Of a stretch of DNA of 59,099 nucleotides, positions 26,092 through 33,732 are shown one piece after another. The translations under genes and the position numbers were made by a program. The stretch comes from Prolixibacteraceae bacterium (lineage in GTDB: Bacteria > Bacteroidota > Bacteroidia > Bacteroidales > Prolixibacteraceae), in the NCBI GenBank assembly GCA_029975525.1, contig JARKOX010000146.1, positions 1-59,099 of the forward strand, given 5' to 3'. The notes beneath the pieces are model-generated. The model was not told the DNA's origin. It was given only the letters and a program-made list of their open reading frames with translations, and made no database searches. Every line of letters begins with the position of its first letter. Position 1 is the stretch's first letter.

Positions 26092-26409
26092 TCAGCCGAT
26101 GCGGGCAATTAAATCTTCAACCCGGATTCTCTCCTCTTCGGGAAGTACCAGCTGAATTTTTTTCCGCTCCAGGAATTCGCCCACTTTGGGGCCTACCTCT
26201 CCGGTGATGATGATGTCGGCTTTTTTCTTCTCGATCAGTTGGGCCAGTTTTAATCCGGCATTCTCTTCTTCGCGGTACGGATTGTCGACAATTTCGGGTT
26301 CCCCGCCTCCCGGCGTGTAGAACACAATGTATTCCGCATGCCCGAAACGCAGGTCAAGGAACGATCGGATACTTTTACCGGTTGCAGTGATGGCGAAAAG
26401 TTTGTTCAT
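26092..26409 (-). CDS. NifX/NifB-type iron-molybdenum cofactor-binding domain protein
   Basis: 105 residues covering one dinitrogenase iron-molybdenum cofactor-binding domain: MNKLFAITATGKSIRSFLD, LRFGHAEYIVFY and ADIIITGEVGPKVGEFL. No nitrogenase genes are nearby, so it belongs to the widespread stand-alone group found in anaerobes and Bacteroidota, whose role is unclear (possibly iron-sulfur or other metal-cluster handling). It lies 69 nt after the AhpD-like gene on the same strand, perhaps as a small unit. Confidence 0.8.
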   Translation of the reverse strand: MNKLFAITATGKSIRSFLDLRFGHAEYIVFYTPGGGEPEIVDNPYREEENAGLKLAQLIEKKKADIIITGEVGPKVGEFLERKKIQLVLPEEERIRVEDLIARIG

Positions 26410-26478
26410 ATTGATGAAATTAAAAGATTGAGCTGTCGGTTTTTTTATTGGTATGGCAGTTTAATAACCGGTTAGCTG

Positions 26479-26826
26479 TCAGCTTTGTTCATTCAATTCT
26501 TCCCAATACTCCACGGCCCGGCGGGTGTGGGGGATCACGATGGTTCCGCCCACCAGGTTGGCTACCGAAAAAATCTCAAAAACTTCTTCCGTGGTAACGC
26601 CCAGTTCATGGCATTTGCCGAGGTGGTACCTGATGCAATCGTCGCAGCGCAGCACCATCGAAGTGGCCAGCCCCAGCATCTCTTTCACTTTGGCGCTGAG
26701 TGCGCCGTCCTGGTATGTGAGGGTGTCGATGCTGTAGATGCGCTTCATCACCTTGTTGTCGGCCGCCAGGATTTTTTCATTCATCCGTTCGCGGTAAGCG
26801 TTAAATTCCTGAACCAGTTTTCCCAT
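26479..26826 (-). CDS. Carboxymuconolactone decarboxylase/AhpD-like protein
   Basis: 115 residues starting at MGKLVQEFNAYRERM; an alternative start 18 codons upstream adds an unrelated leader. The AhpD-like redox motif is CDDCIRYH (C61, C64 and H68), preceded by helix KVKEMLGLATSMVLR and followed by GVTTEEVFEIF. Single-domain members often act as alkylhydroperoxidase-like thiol proteins. There are 69 nt between it and the NifX-like gene downstream. No peroxiredoxin gene is adjacent, so the physiological partner is open. Confidence 0.88.
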   Translation of the reverse strand: MGKLVQEFNAYRERMNEKILAADNKVMKRIYSIDTLTYQDGALSAKVKEMLGLATSMVLRCDDCIRYHLGKCHELGVTTEEVFEIFSVANLVGGTIVIPHTRRAVEYWEELNEQS

Positions 26827-26979
26827 AATCTTGATTGCTATTTTTGAAAACAGAGGAGTCTGCAAGGATCTCCCGGTCATGTGATACGGGCTTCAAAATA
26901 TTTGCTGGCGATTCGGTGCGGTTTTATCCTGCAGCGGGTTGCCGGCGCTGTTTGATTCGTTTCTTCCTGATTGACAAAT

Positions 26980-28323
26980 TTAAGCAGGTTCCTGGTCTTT
27001 TGCAATCTCCCCAATCAGGGTGGTTTGGGTACAGTTGCGAACAGTTACCTGCACATAGTCTCCTTTTTTGAAATCGGCTTTCGGGAATACCACCACCTTG
27101 TTTTGCGAGGAGCGTCCAAACAGCATCTGATCCGACTTTTTGGAGAGTCCTTCGGCCAGCACCTCGAACGTTTTTCCGATATCGGCCCGGTTGCTTTTGA
27201 GCGACAGGCGGTTTTGCAAGGTGATGATTTCGTTGAGCCGCCGGGTTTTTACCTCTTCCGGAACATCGTCGGGCAGGTGTTTGTGGGCGTAGGTTCCGGG
27301 GCGTTCCGAATAGTTAAACATGAAAGCCATGTCGAAACGTGCCCATTCCATCAGTTCGAGGGTTTGCTGGTGATCTTCCTCGGTTTCGGTGCAAAAGCCG
27401 GTAAATACGTCGGTGGTGAGGCCACATCCGGGAACAATCTCGCGGATGGCGCGGATGCGGTCCATGTACCATTCGCGGTCGTATTTGCGGTTCATCAGTT
27501 TGAGGATCCGCGAACTTCCCGACTGGAGCGGCAGGTGGATATGCCGGCAGATATTGGGATATTCGGCCATCTTCCGCAGGATTTTATCCGACATGTCTTT
27601 GGGATGCGACGTGGTGAAGCGCACCCGCAAGGCCGGGTCAACCTGAGCGGTCAGCTCCAGCAGGTCGTAGAAACGCGCCGGTTTGCGTTCGTTTTCGGGG
27701 TGCCATTTGTAGGAGTTCACATTTTGGCCCAGCAGGGTCACCTCTTTGTACCCTTTTTCGGAGAGGTCGCGCACTTCGGCCACGATGTCGAGCGGGTCGC
27801 GGCTGCGTTCGCGGCCACGGGTGTAGGGCACAATGCAATAGGTGCAAAAGTTATTGCAGCCGCGGGTGATGCTTACAAATCCGGAAATAGATTCGTCGCC
27901 GATGCGGACGGGCGTGATTTTATCGTAGGTCTCCACCTCCGAGAGTTCCACATTAACCGCTTTCTGGCCGCCTTCCACTTTGTCGAACAGGAAGGGGAGG
28001 TCGCGGTAGGCATCGGGGCCGGCAACCAGGTCTACGGCGGCATGCTGCAGAAACTGGTCGCCCAGTCGCTCGGCCATGCAGCCAATCACGCCAACCACCA
28101 GGTTTTTGCGTTTGCGTTTGTAGCTTTTAAAAAGATCGAGGCGCCCCCAGATGCGCTGTTCGGCATTGTCGCGCACCGAGCAGGTGTTTATCAGAATAGC
28201 GTCGGCCTCTTCGGCAGTAGCCGCCAGGGTGTAATCTTTTTCGCGCAGTACGGCAGCCACCACCTCACTGTCGGCAACATTCATCTGGCAGCCGTAAGTT
28301 TCTATAAATAATTTCTTCTGCAT
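26980..28323 (-). CDS. miaB: tRNA-2-methylthio-N6-dimethylallyladenosine synthase
   Basis: 447 residues. Three parts are visible. The N-terminal UPF0004 domain has cysteines in ETYGCQMNVADSE, INTCSVRDNAEQ and GVIGCMAERLG for the auxiliary 4Fe-4S cluster. The radical SAM domain has RGCNNFCTYCIVPYTRG. The C-terminal TRAM domain lies at about residues 375-440 and includes KKGDYVQVTVRNCTQTTLIGE. CSVRDNAEQRIWGRL is characteristic of MiaB rather than MtaB or RimO. It methylthiolates i6A37 in tRNAs that read UNN codons. It is monocistronic with a well-spaced promoter and diverges from the SPOR gene. Confidence 0.96.
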   Translation of the reverse strand: MQKKLFIETYGCQMNVADSEVVAAVLREKDYTLAATAEEADAILINTCSVRDNAEQRIWGRLDLFKSYKRKRKNLVVGVIGCMAERLGDQFLQHAAVDLVAGPDAYRDLPFLFDKVEGGQKAVNVELSEVETYDKITPVRIGDESISGFVSITRGCNNFCTYCIVPYTRGRERSRDPLDIVAEVRDLSEKGYKEVTLLGQNVNSYKWHPENERKPARFYDLLELTAQVDPALRVRFTTSHPKDMSDKILRKMAEYPNICRHIHLPLQSGSSRILKLMNRKYDREWYMDRIRAIREIVPGCGLTTDVFTGFCTETEEDHQQTLELMEWARFDMAFMFNYSERPGTYAHKHLPDDVPEEVKTRRLNEIITLQNRLSLKSNRADIGKTFEVLAEGLSKKSDQMLFGRSSQNKVVVFPKADFKKGDYVQVTVRNCTQTTLIGEIAKDQEPA

Positions 28324-28347
28324 AATCCCTTATCTGTTTTGAGTTGC

Positions 28348-28377
28348 CAAAAATAGCTGATTTTTTTGGGTGGACAA
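28348..28377 (-). promoter_or_regulatory. Promoter for miaB (-33 and -7)
   Basis: On the minus strand, TTG (28375-28377) is followed after 19 nt by TATTTTTG (28348-28355), a full match to the Bacteroidota pattern. The miaB ATG lies 25 nt further on at 28323. This is the best-formed promoter of the window. Confidence 0.62.
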
Positions 28378-28594
28378 TCAAAGAGTTTTTTGTCTTTATT
28401 GTGTTGCCGGAATTTTGTAAAAGTTTTCAGGAGCGGATCCTGAATTGGAAATGTGGCGGGCAGCAGGAGCGTTCGTTGGTTGGGCATTGTCTGATTTCTG
28501 TTTCGGCTGCTTGCCGGAGTTGACCCATGTTTCGTCAATCCTAAATTCATGGTTGCACCGAAAGATTTCTGGCCCCTTTTCGCGTAAATGTGTA

Positions 28595-28602
28595 TATATT
28601 TG
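28595..28602 (+). promoter_or_regulatory. Promoter -7 box for the SPOR/PurF-like pair
   Basis: TATATTTG is an exact -7 match, 20 nt before the ATG at 28622, with the ribosome-binding site AGGAG between. The -33 region is weak. Confidence 0.5.
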
Positions 28603-28621
28603 CAGTCTCAGGAGAACAATC

Positions 28622-29071
28622 ATGAAAAGGTTTTTGATACTGGTTCCGGCACTTTTGATTGCCCACGTGGTTGCGGCGCAGTACGTTGTCACCGACACGT
28701 TGGGGCTGGGCCGCAAACAACCTGAAATTTACCAGCGATTAAGCCTGGATGAAGATTTGCGCCTTGAAAAGATTGTCGAATGGCATATCGAAAAAAATCA
28801 GCGGATGAACGGATTGTCCGGCTACCGGGTGGAGATTTTTTTCAGTTCGGACCTGAATGCCAAAGAACGGGCGCTGAAAGTAAAAACCGACTTTCTTTCC
28901 CTTTTTCCTGATGTCAGCGCGCATGTGATCTACGTTTCGCCCGACTTTAAAGTGAGAGTGGGCGACTTTAGGACCAAAAACGAGGCGCTCCGGCTGATGA
29001 AACAGGTACAGGGTCGCTTTCCCAAAGCTTTTATTGTACCTGATATGATCAATTTTCCAAAACTGAATTAA
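28622..29071 (+). CDS. SPOR-domain protein, exported
   Basis: 149 residues. The start is the ATG with AGGAG upstream and a signal peptide MKRFLILVPALLIAHVVAAQ. The C-terminal part (about 66-145: GYRVEIFFSSD, VYVSPDFKVRVGDFRTKNEA-like and LRLMKQVQGRFPKAFIVPD) matches the SPOR fold, which binds denuded septal peptidoglycan. The protein is therefore probably periplasmic and may act at division sites. It lies only 14 nt before the PurF-like gene, suggesting one transcript, although the two roles have no obvious link. Confidence 0.88.
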   Translation: MKRFLILVPALLIAHVVAAQYVVTDTLGLGRKQPEIYQRLSLDEDLRLEKIVEWHIEKNQRMNGLSGYRVEIFFSSDLNAKERALKVKTDFLSLFPDVSAHVIYVSPDFKVRVGDFRTKNEALRLMKQVQGRFPKAFIVPDMINFPKLN

Positions 29072-29085
29072 AGCACGTCCCTTCC

Positions 29086-30984
29086 ATGAGCGAGTTGATC
29101 AAGCACGAATGCGGTATTGCCCTGATCCGGCTGTTAAAGCCACTCTCTTACTACCACGACAAATACGGAACCTGGCAATATGGTCTGAACAAGCTCTACC
29201 TGCTGATGGAAAAACAGCACAACCGCGGACAGGATGGCGTGGGGATCGTGAATGTCAAAATTGACCTGCACCCGGGGCAGGAGTATATTACCCGCTACCG
29301 ATCCAATGAACAGAACCCGATCCGGGATGTGTTCGGCAAGGTTGAGAAAGCTTACAAAAAAGCGCGGAAGACGGGTGGCAACATCGAAGATCCGGCCTGG
29401 GTTTACAATCATCTTCCCTTCACCGGCGAACTGTTTCTGGGGCACCTGCGCTACGGGACTTTCGGACGCAACAGCATTGAGTATGTCCATCCCGTTATGC
29501 GCCAAAATAACTGGAAGTCGCGCAACCTGGTGCTGGCCGGCAACTTCAACCTGACCAACACCAACGAGCTGTTCAATAAGCTCATCGAACTGGGACAGCA
29601 TCCGAAAGCCTATACCGATACGGTGACCATTCTTGAAAAAGTGGGCCATTTTCTCGACGAAGAGAACCAGTTGTTGTTCCGTCAATACAAAAACGAAGGA
29701 TTTACCAATAAAGAAATTTCGCCCCTGATCGAGCAAAACCTCGATGTTCAGAAGGTGCTCGAACGTTCGTCGAAAGATTGGGACGGCGGATATGCCATGA
29801 TAGGGTTGGTGGGGCACGGCGATGCCTTTGTGATGCGCGATCCGTGGGGAATCCGCCCGGCACATTATTACTGCGACGACGAAATTGTGGTGGTGGCTTC
29901 CGAGCGGCCGGTGATCCAGACCGTTATGGATGTCCATTTCAGCGAGGTGAAGGAAGTGGCTCCCGGCGAGGCGCTCATCATCAAGAAAGATGGCCGGGTA
30001 ACCACCGAAATGATCCGGGTGCCGCACAAACGGAAATCGTGCTCCTTTGAGCGGATCTACTTTTCGCGCGGTTCCGACCGTGATATTTACCGCGAACGCA
30101 AAGAACTCGGACGTTTGCTGGCGCCGATTGTGCTGGAAACCGTAGCGCATGATTTTCAGAATACCGTCTTCTCGTACATTCCCAATACGGCCGAAACAGC
30201 TTTCTACGGAATGATTCAAGGTATTCGCGAGTATCTGGTCGACTGGAAAATCAGGGAAATCCGTCAACGAAACGGCTCACTTACCGACGAGCAGATCAAA
30301 AAAATTATCTCGGTTGAGCCGCGTATCGAGAAGATGGCCATCAAGGATGTCAAACTGCGCACTTTTATTACCGACGAAGGCAGCCGCGACGACCTGGTGG
30401 CGCATGTGTATGACGTCACCTACGGAATGATCCGCAATAACACCGACACGCTGGTGATTATTGACGACTCCATTGTGCGCGGAACTACCCTCAAAAAAAG
30501 TATCCTGAAAATTCTCGACCGGCTGCATCCCAAAAAAATCATCGTGGTGTCGTCGGCTCCGCAAATTCGTTATCCCGACTGTTACGGGATCGACATGGCC
30601 CGCCTCGACTCCTTTATCGCCTTCAATGCGGCCATTTCCCTGCTCCGCGAAAGTCACCGCGAAGCGCTGATTGCCGACGTGTACCGCAAATGTAAGGAAC
30701 AGGAAAATCTGCCCAAAGAGGAGATTGTCAACTATGTCAAGGAGATTTACCGGCCTTTTACCAACGAACAGATTTCTGCAAAAATTGCTGATTTGCTCAA
30801 ACCCGAAGATTGCAACGCGGAAGTGGAAATCGTTTATCAAACGGTGGAGAACCTTCACCAGGCCTGCCCCAACGACACCGGCGACTGGTATTTTACCGGC
30901 GACTACCCGACTCCTGGCGGAAACCGCGTGGTTAACGCCTCTTTCATCAATTTTATGGAAGGACGCGACGAACGGGCCTATTAA
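29086..30984 (+). CDS. Long amidophosphoribosyltransferase-like protein (PurF paralogue)
   Basis: 632 residues, clearly longer than ordinary PurF (about 470-510). The N-terminal class II glutaminase domain has a candidate nucleophile C9 after an eight-residue possible propeptide (HECGIALIRL), then EKQHNRGQDGVGI (42-54), FLGHLRYGTFG and DPWGIRPAHYY (252-262). The phosphoribosyltransferase domain has the PRPP loop VIIDDSIVRGTT (457-468). Extra segments lie between C9 and the RGQDG motif and between about residues 380 and 445. These keep the catalytic motifs, so an amidotransferase reaction on PRPP is plausible, but the purine role is not certain. It follows the SPOR gene by 14 nt, with no other pur genes nearby. 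Confidence 0.8.
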   Translation: MSELIKHECGIALIRLLKPLSYYHDKYGTWQYGLNKLYLLMEKQHNRGQDGVGIVNVKIDLHPGQEYITRYRSNEQNPIRDVFGKVEKAYKKARKTGGNIEDPAWVYNHLPFTGELFLGHLRYGTFGRNSIEYVHPVMRQNNWKSRNLVLAGNFNLTNTNELFNKLIELGQHPKAYTDTVTILEKVGHFLDEENQLLFRQYKNEGFTNKEISPLIEQNLDVQKVLERSSKDWDGGYAMIGLVGHGDAFVMRDPWGIRPAHYYCDDEIVVVASERPVIQTVMDVHFSEVKEVAPGEALIIKKDGRVTTEMIRVPHKRKSCSFERIYFSRGSDRDIYRERKELGRLLAPIVLETVAHDFQNTVFSYIPNTAETAFYGMIQGIREYLVDWKIREIRQRNGSLTDEQIKKIISVEPRIEKMAIKDVKLRTFITDEGSRDDLVAHVYDVTYGMIRNNTDTLVIIDDSIVRGTTLKKSILKILDRLHPKKIIVVSSAPQIRYPDCYGIDMARLDSFIAFNAAISLLRESHREALIADVYRKCKEQENLPKEEIVNYVKEIYRPFTNEQISAKIADLLKPEDCNAEVEIVYQTVENLHQACPNDTGDWYFTGDYPTPGGNRVVNASFINFMEGRDERAY

Positions 30985-31041
30985 GCCGGCACGGATAACC
31001 CGGTGGTTTCCCGTTCGCTGGTTTTCTGCTGAAGATGTTGG

Positions 31042-32004
31042 TTAGTCGTCCAGCGTCAGCGAATCGATCCCTTTTCCCCGGATGTAAGTTTCGATGTGGC
31101 GGTCTTTCTTCGCCTCGTAGATGTCCTTGATGGTGACGATGATCCCGGTTTCCAGCACATTTCCGAAATTTGCGTCCTGAATGGTGCCAAAGGTTTTCAT
31201 CGACGGCGACAGGTTCATGTAGGCGTTGAAAAGCGGCGGAATATTTTCGCCGAGCAAACGCACCTGCTGGGTCAGAATCTTGTAATCTTCCTTGTAGTCG
31301 TTGCCCGTGAAGATGGAAGCCATTTTTTCCATATCAATTCCGAACTCGACAGCCACAATCGGATAGACGATGTTTTCAGTGTCGCGGAAATATTTCAGAA
31401 AGAAATATTGGATCATGTTGCGGGCTTCGGTGTGAAAGTGCGAATACATGGTCACCTTTCCGAAGAAATATTTGATTTCGGGGTGGTCAACGGTTAAGGC
31501 GCCCAGTCCGTCCCACAAATTGTCGAGGGCAAAAAGCGCTTTGGCTCCGGCTTTGCTCGACTGGTAGTCGGGTTGTACAAATGAGCGGCCCAATTCGAGG
31601 GTGTAAGGGGCGTATTCCTGGTTGAATTTTTCAGAGAAATGAAACAGTTTGGAGGTGGCAAGAATCAGGTTTCCTTCGTTATCGCGGGGGGCTTCGGAGC
31701 AGAGGATGTAGCGGTAGCCCCCCAGGATCTCTTTGGCATCCGGATCCCACACAATTAGTTGTTTGTAGGGAGTGTCTGCTGTGTCATAACTGTCGATGTC
31801 CGTCTCATTTCCGGTACCGCCGCCTGCATCGCGAAAGGTAATTTCACGCAAACGGCCAATTTCCCGCATGATTGCCGGGGAGTTGTGGTGGGTAATTACA
31901 TATATTTCATTTCCGCCTTTGTTGGTCTTCCTCAGTAATTTATCGGGTGTCAGCTCCGCGATAATCTCTGTTTTTGAAGTAGGCGCGATAATCTCTCTCT
32001 TCAT
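31042..32004 (-). CDS. GNAT-type N-acyltransferase, GlsB/OlsB-like
   Basis: 320 residues. The fold resembles acyl-ACP-dependent N-acyltransferases of the OlsB/acyl-homoserine-lactone synthase type: IMREIGRLREITFRDAGGG (an arginine-rich opening), ILGGYRYILCSEA, YTLELGRSFVQPDYQ and LWDGLGALTVDHPEIKYFFG. In Bacteroides the comparable pair GlsB plus GlsA makes glycine lipids: GlsB links a 3-hydroxy fatty acid to glycine, and GlsA adds the second acyl chain. The neighbouring PlsC-type gene ends 66 nt upstream on the same strand, which supports that assignment. It also has its own -7 box. The amino acid used is inferred from the pairing, not seen in the sequence. Confidence 0.75.
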   Translation of the reverse strand: MKREIIAPTSKTEIIAELTPDKLLRKTNKGGNEIYVITHHNSPAIMREIGRLREITFRDAGGGTGNETDIDSYDTADTPYKQLIVWDPDAKEILGGYRYILCSEAPRDNEGNLILATSKLFHFSEKFNQEYAPYTLELGRSFVQPDYQSSKAGAKALFALDNLWDGLGALTVDHPEIKYFFGKVTMYSHFHTEARNMIQYFFLKYFRDTENIVYPIVAVEFGIDMEKMASIFTGNDYKEDYKILTQQVRLLGENIPPLFNAYMNLSPSMKTFGTIQDANFGNVLETGIIVTIKDIYEAKKDRHIETYIRGKGIDSLTLDD

Positions 32005-32028
32005 GTTACGAATAAAAAAAACGGACTA

Positions 32029-32036
32029 CAAAATTA
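32029..32036 (-). promoter_or_regulatory. Promoter -7 box for the N-acyltransferase gene
   Basis: The minus strand reads TAATTTTG, an exact TAnnTTTG match between the PlsC-type gene and the GNAT gene, 25 nt before the ATG at 32004. It may give the second gene of the pair extra expression. Confidence 0.4.
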
Positions 32037-32070
32037 GAAATTTTAAGACCCGATGTTGTACAGCATACCT

Positions 32071-32922
32071 TTAATTTTCGGAAGGATTGGTTTGAGGCAG
32101 CTCATAAACCTTCTCTCGGACATAATCGGCCCACTGTTGCTGGGTTCTGGATTTGTCGAAAGTAGTGTAGGAAATGGGCTTGCCAAAATAGATCTCTACC
32201 TTTTTTTGCCGGTGGCGGTAAGTTTCGTCGGGTAAAAGGAACATTTCGAGGTTCCATTTGATCCTGAAAAATTTGCGCAGGTTGGCGAGCAGATAAAAGC
32301 GGTTGGAGTTTTTTCCGCCAAAAAACACCGGTATCACGTCGCGTTTGTATTCAATCGATTTTGAAATAAAATGTTTGCGCCACTCCAGGTCGACCACCTC
32401 TCCTTTTAACTTCCGTGAAGCGTATCCCGAAGGAAAAATCAGGATCTGGAGATCGGAGGCGTAGGCCTGCTGCAGGGCAAGCGCAGCCTCCCGGTCGTTT
32501 TTGCCGTGTTTGTTGACCGGAACAAACAACGGTTCCAGGTGAGGAATGTTCATCAGTACATCGTTTACCAGAAACTTGAAATTCCCGAGTCGTTTGTAGA
32601 CGTTTTCCATCAGCAACATCGAGTCGAAACCTCCCAGCGGATGGTTCCCGGCAAAGATAAACCGCCCCGAGGGGGGGATGTTTTCTGCCCCGTAAACTTT
32701 TTCGGTCACCTCGAAATCCCGCACAACGGCATTCACAAATTCAATTCCGGTTAAATGACCGTTGCGTTCCAGAAAACCGTTGATGAAGTCGATCCGCATA
32801 ACCCGGTGGATGAAACGGTATACAAAACCAGGCAACAGCCGGGCTACCGAAGGGCTTTTTTCCTTGATGATTTCACGGATGTCAATTGGTTTGAAGGTTT
32901 TCTGTTCGTTTTCTTCCAGCAT
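32071..32922 (-). CDS. PlsC-type O-acyltransferase, GlsA-like
   Basis: 283 residues from the start MLEENEQKTFKPIDIREI, which has GGAAAA upstream; an in-frame ATG 14 codons earlier lacks a binding site. The lysophospholipid acyltransferase motifs are FAGNHPLGGFDS (the HX4D-like block, here NHPLGGFD) and the substrate site FPSGYASR (replacing FPEGTRS). The HPLGG variant is the one I associate with the hemolysin-like and GlsA group rather than PlsC. It is cytoplasmic or membrane-associated. It lies immediately upstream of the GNAT gene. Together they could make a two-chain N-acyl amino acid lipid. A general phospholipid role cannot be excluded. Confidence 0.75.
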   Translation of the reverse strand: MLEENEQKTFKPIDIREIIKEKSPSVARLLPGFVYRFIHRVMRIDFINGFLERNGHLTGIEFVNAVVRDFEVTEKVYGAENIPPSGRFIFAGNHPLGGFDSMLLMENVYKRLGNFKFLVNDVLMNIPHLEPLFVPVNKHGKNDREAALALQQAYASDLQILIFPSGYASRKLKGEVVDLEWRKHFISKSIEYKRDVIPVFFGGKNSNRFYLLANLRKFFRIKWNLEMFLLPDETYRHRQKKVEIYFGKPISYTTFDKSRTQQQWADYVREKVYELPQTNPSEN

Positions 32923-33216
32923 GGTTTTCCAAATTAACGCGGCAAATAAATAAAAATAACCCACATGATGAAACAGTGCAGCGTTTCTTTTTTACCGGGG
33001 CTGCTCTTGCAGGGATTTTTCTTTTTATTAACCTTTGCAGGCGAGTTATTAACCGGTGTTTTGTTAACATTTCCTCCGGAAGTAAGGTCCTGTCAGAGTG
33101 TTTTTTGTGTAGAGTGAACTGCTGGTGTCGTATTGGGTTTTCAACATTTTTTCAACATCATTTGAACAAATTCGGTGGTGGATCAATTTGGAATAACTTG
33201 TCACAAAGTGTCAGGG
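32923..33216. other. Divergent intergenic region before the division cluster
   Basis: No gene is accepted. A 50-codon hydrophobic frame (32965-33117, plus) has no binding site. Repeated words include TTTTCAACA twice (33138-33158), AGAGTG at 33095 and 33111, and AAAGTGT at 33205-33211 just before the mraZ -33 box. The last resembles the AAAGTG-type sites bound by MraZ in other bacteria, so an autoregulatory operator is possible. Confidence 0.35.
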
Positions 33217-33246
33217 TTTGGAATATAATTTATACTTTTACTCTTG
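33217..33246 (+). promoter_or_regulatory. Promoter of the dcw cluster
   Basis: TTTG (33217-33220) and TACTCTTG (33239-33246, one mismatch to TAnnTTTG) are separated by 18 nt. The mraZ ATG follows at 33265. No other promoter of this quality is seen until the end of the cluster. Confidence 0.5.
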
Positions 33247-33264
33247 AAATATAGTGTATTAATC

Positions 33265-33732
33265 ATGGTTCGATTCTCCGCCAGATACAATGCTTTGATC
33301 GACGATAAGGGAAGAGTAGTCCTCCCCGCCGCGTTCAAGAAAGCCATGGGCGACTTGGCGGAGGAGCCATTGGTGGTGGAGAAGGACATCTACAAGGAGT
33401 GTCTGAATATTTTTCCGGAGAAATACTGGAACCAGCGGCTCGATGCCATTGAAAAGCAGTTGAACCAGTTTGATGAAGAAGATGATGATTTGCTGGCCGA
33501 CCTGTATGAAAATTACACCACGGTGACCCTGGCTCCCAACGGAAGGATCAATATCCCCTCTGATTTCCTGGATCATGCAGGAATCCGGCGTGATGTGGTT
33601 CTGGTGGGAAAAGGGAAATCGATCCGTATGTGGGACGAGGAGAAATACAACGAGGCCAAAAAAGTGCGGAAACCCCTTCGCGATATGTTCCGCGAGCGGC
33701 TGGGGAATAACCCTGAAAACGGTGAACAATGA
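33265..33732 (+). CDS. mraZ: Division/cell wall cluster transcriptional repressor MraZ
   Basis: 155 residues. The start MVRFSARYNALIDDKGRVVL is chosen because conservation begins there; an in-frame ATG seven codons upstream is less likely. Two SpoVT/AbrB-like swapped-hairpin domains are visible: NALIDDKGRVVLPAAFKKAM (about 9-28) and LAPNGRINIPSDFLDHAG (about 87-104) with a typical ending VGKGKSIRMWDEEKYNE. MraZ binds DNA upstream of its own operon, and first position in the dcw cluster is universal. Its stop overlaps the rsmH start as ATGA. It probably autoregulates through sites in the 300 nt upstream. Confidence 0.95.
   Translation: MVRFSARYNALIDDKGRVVLPAAFKKAMGDLAEEPLVVEKDIYKECLNIFPEKYWNQRLDAIEKQLNQFDEEDDDLLADLYENYTTVTLAPNGRINIPSDFLDHAGIRRDVVLVGKGKSIRMWDEEKYNEAKKVRKPLRDMFRERLGNNPENGEQ

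Noticed and set aside
26092..26409. Evidence for nitrogen fixation from the NifX-like gene
   Set aside because: Stand-alone members are common in non-fixing anaerobes, and no nif genes lie nearby.
26971..28311. 446-codon frame on the plus strand opposite miaB
   Set aside because: Shadow of miaB; no domain and no binding site or promoter.
28396..28716. 106-codon minus-strand frame between miaB and the SPOR gene
   Set aside because: Covers the SPOR promoter and signal-peptide region in antisense; no recognisable features.
32965..33117. 50-codon hydrophobic frame upstream of mraZ
   Set aside because: No ribosome-binding site, and it overlaps another open frame of similar quality; it could be a leader peptide but nothing supports that.
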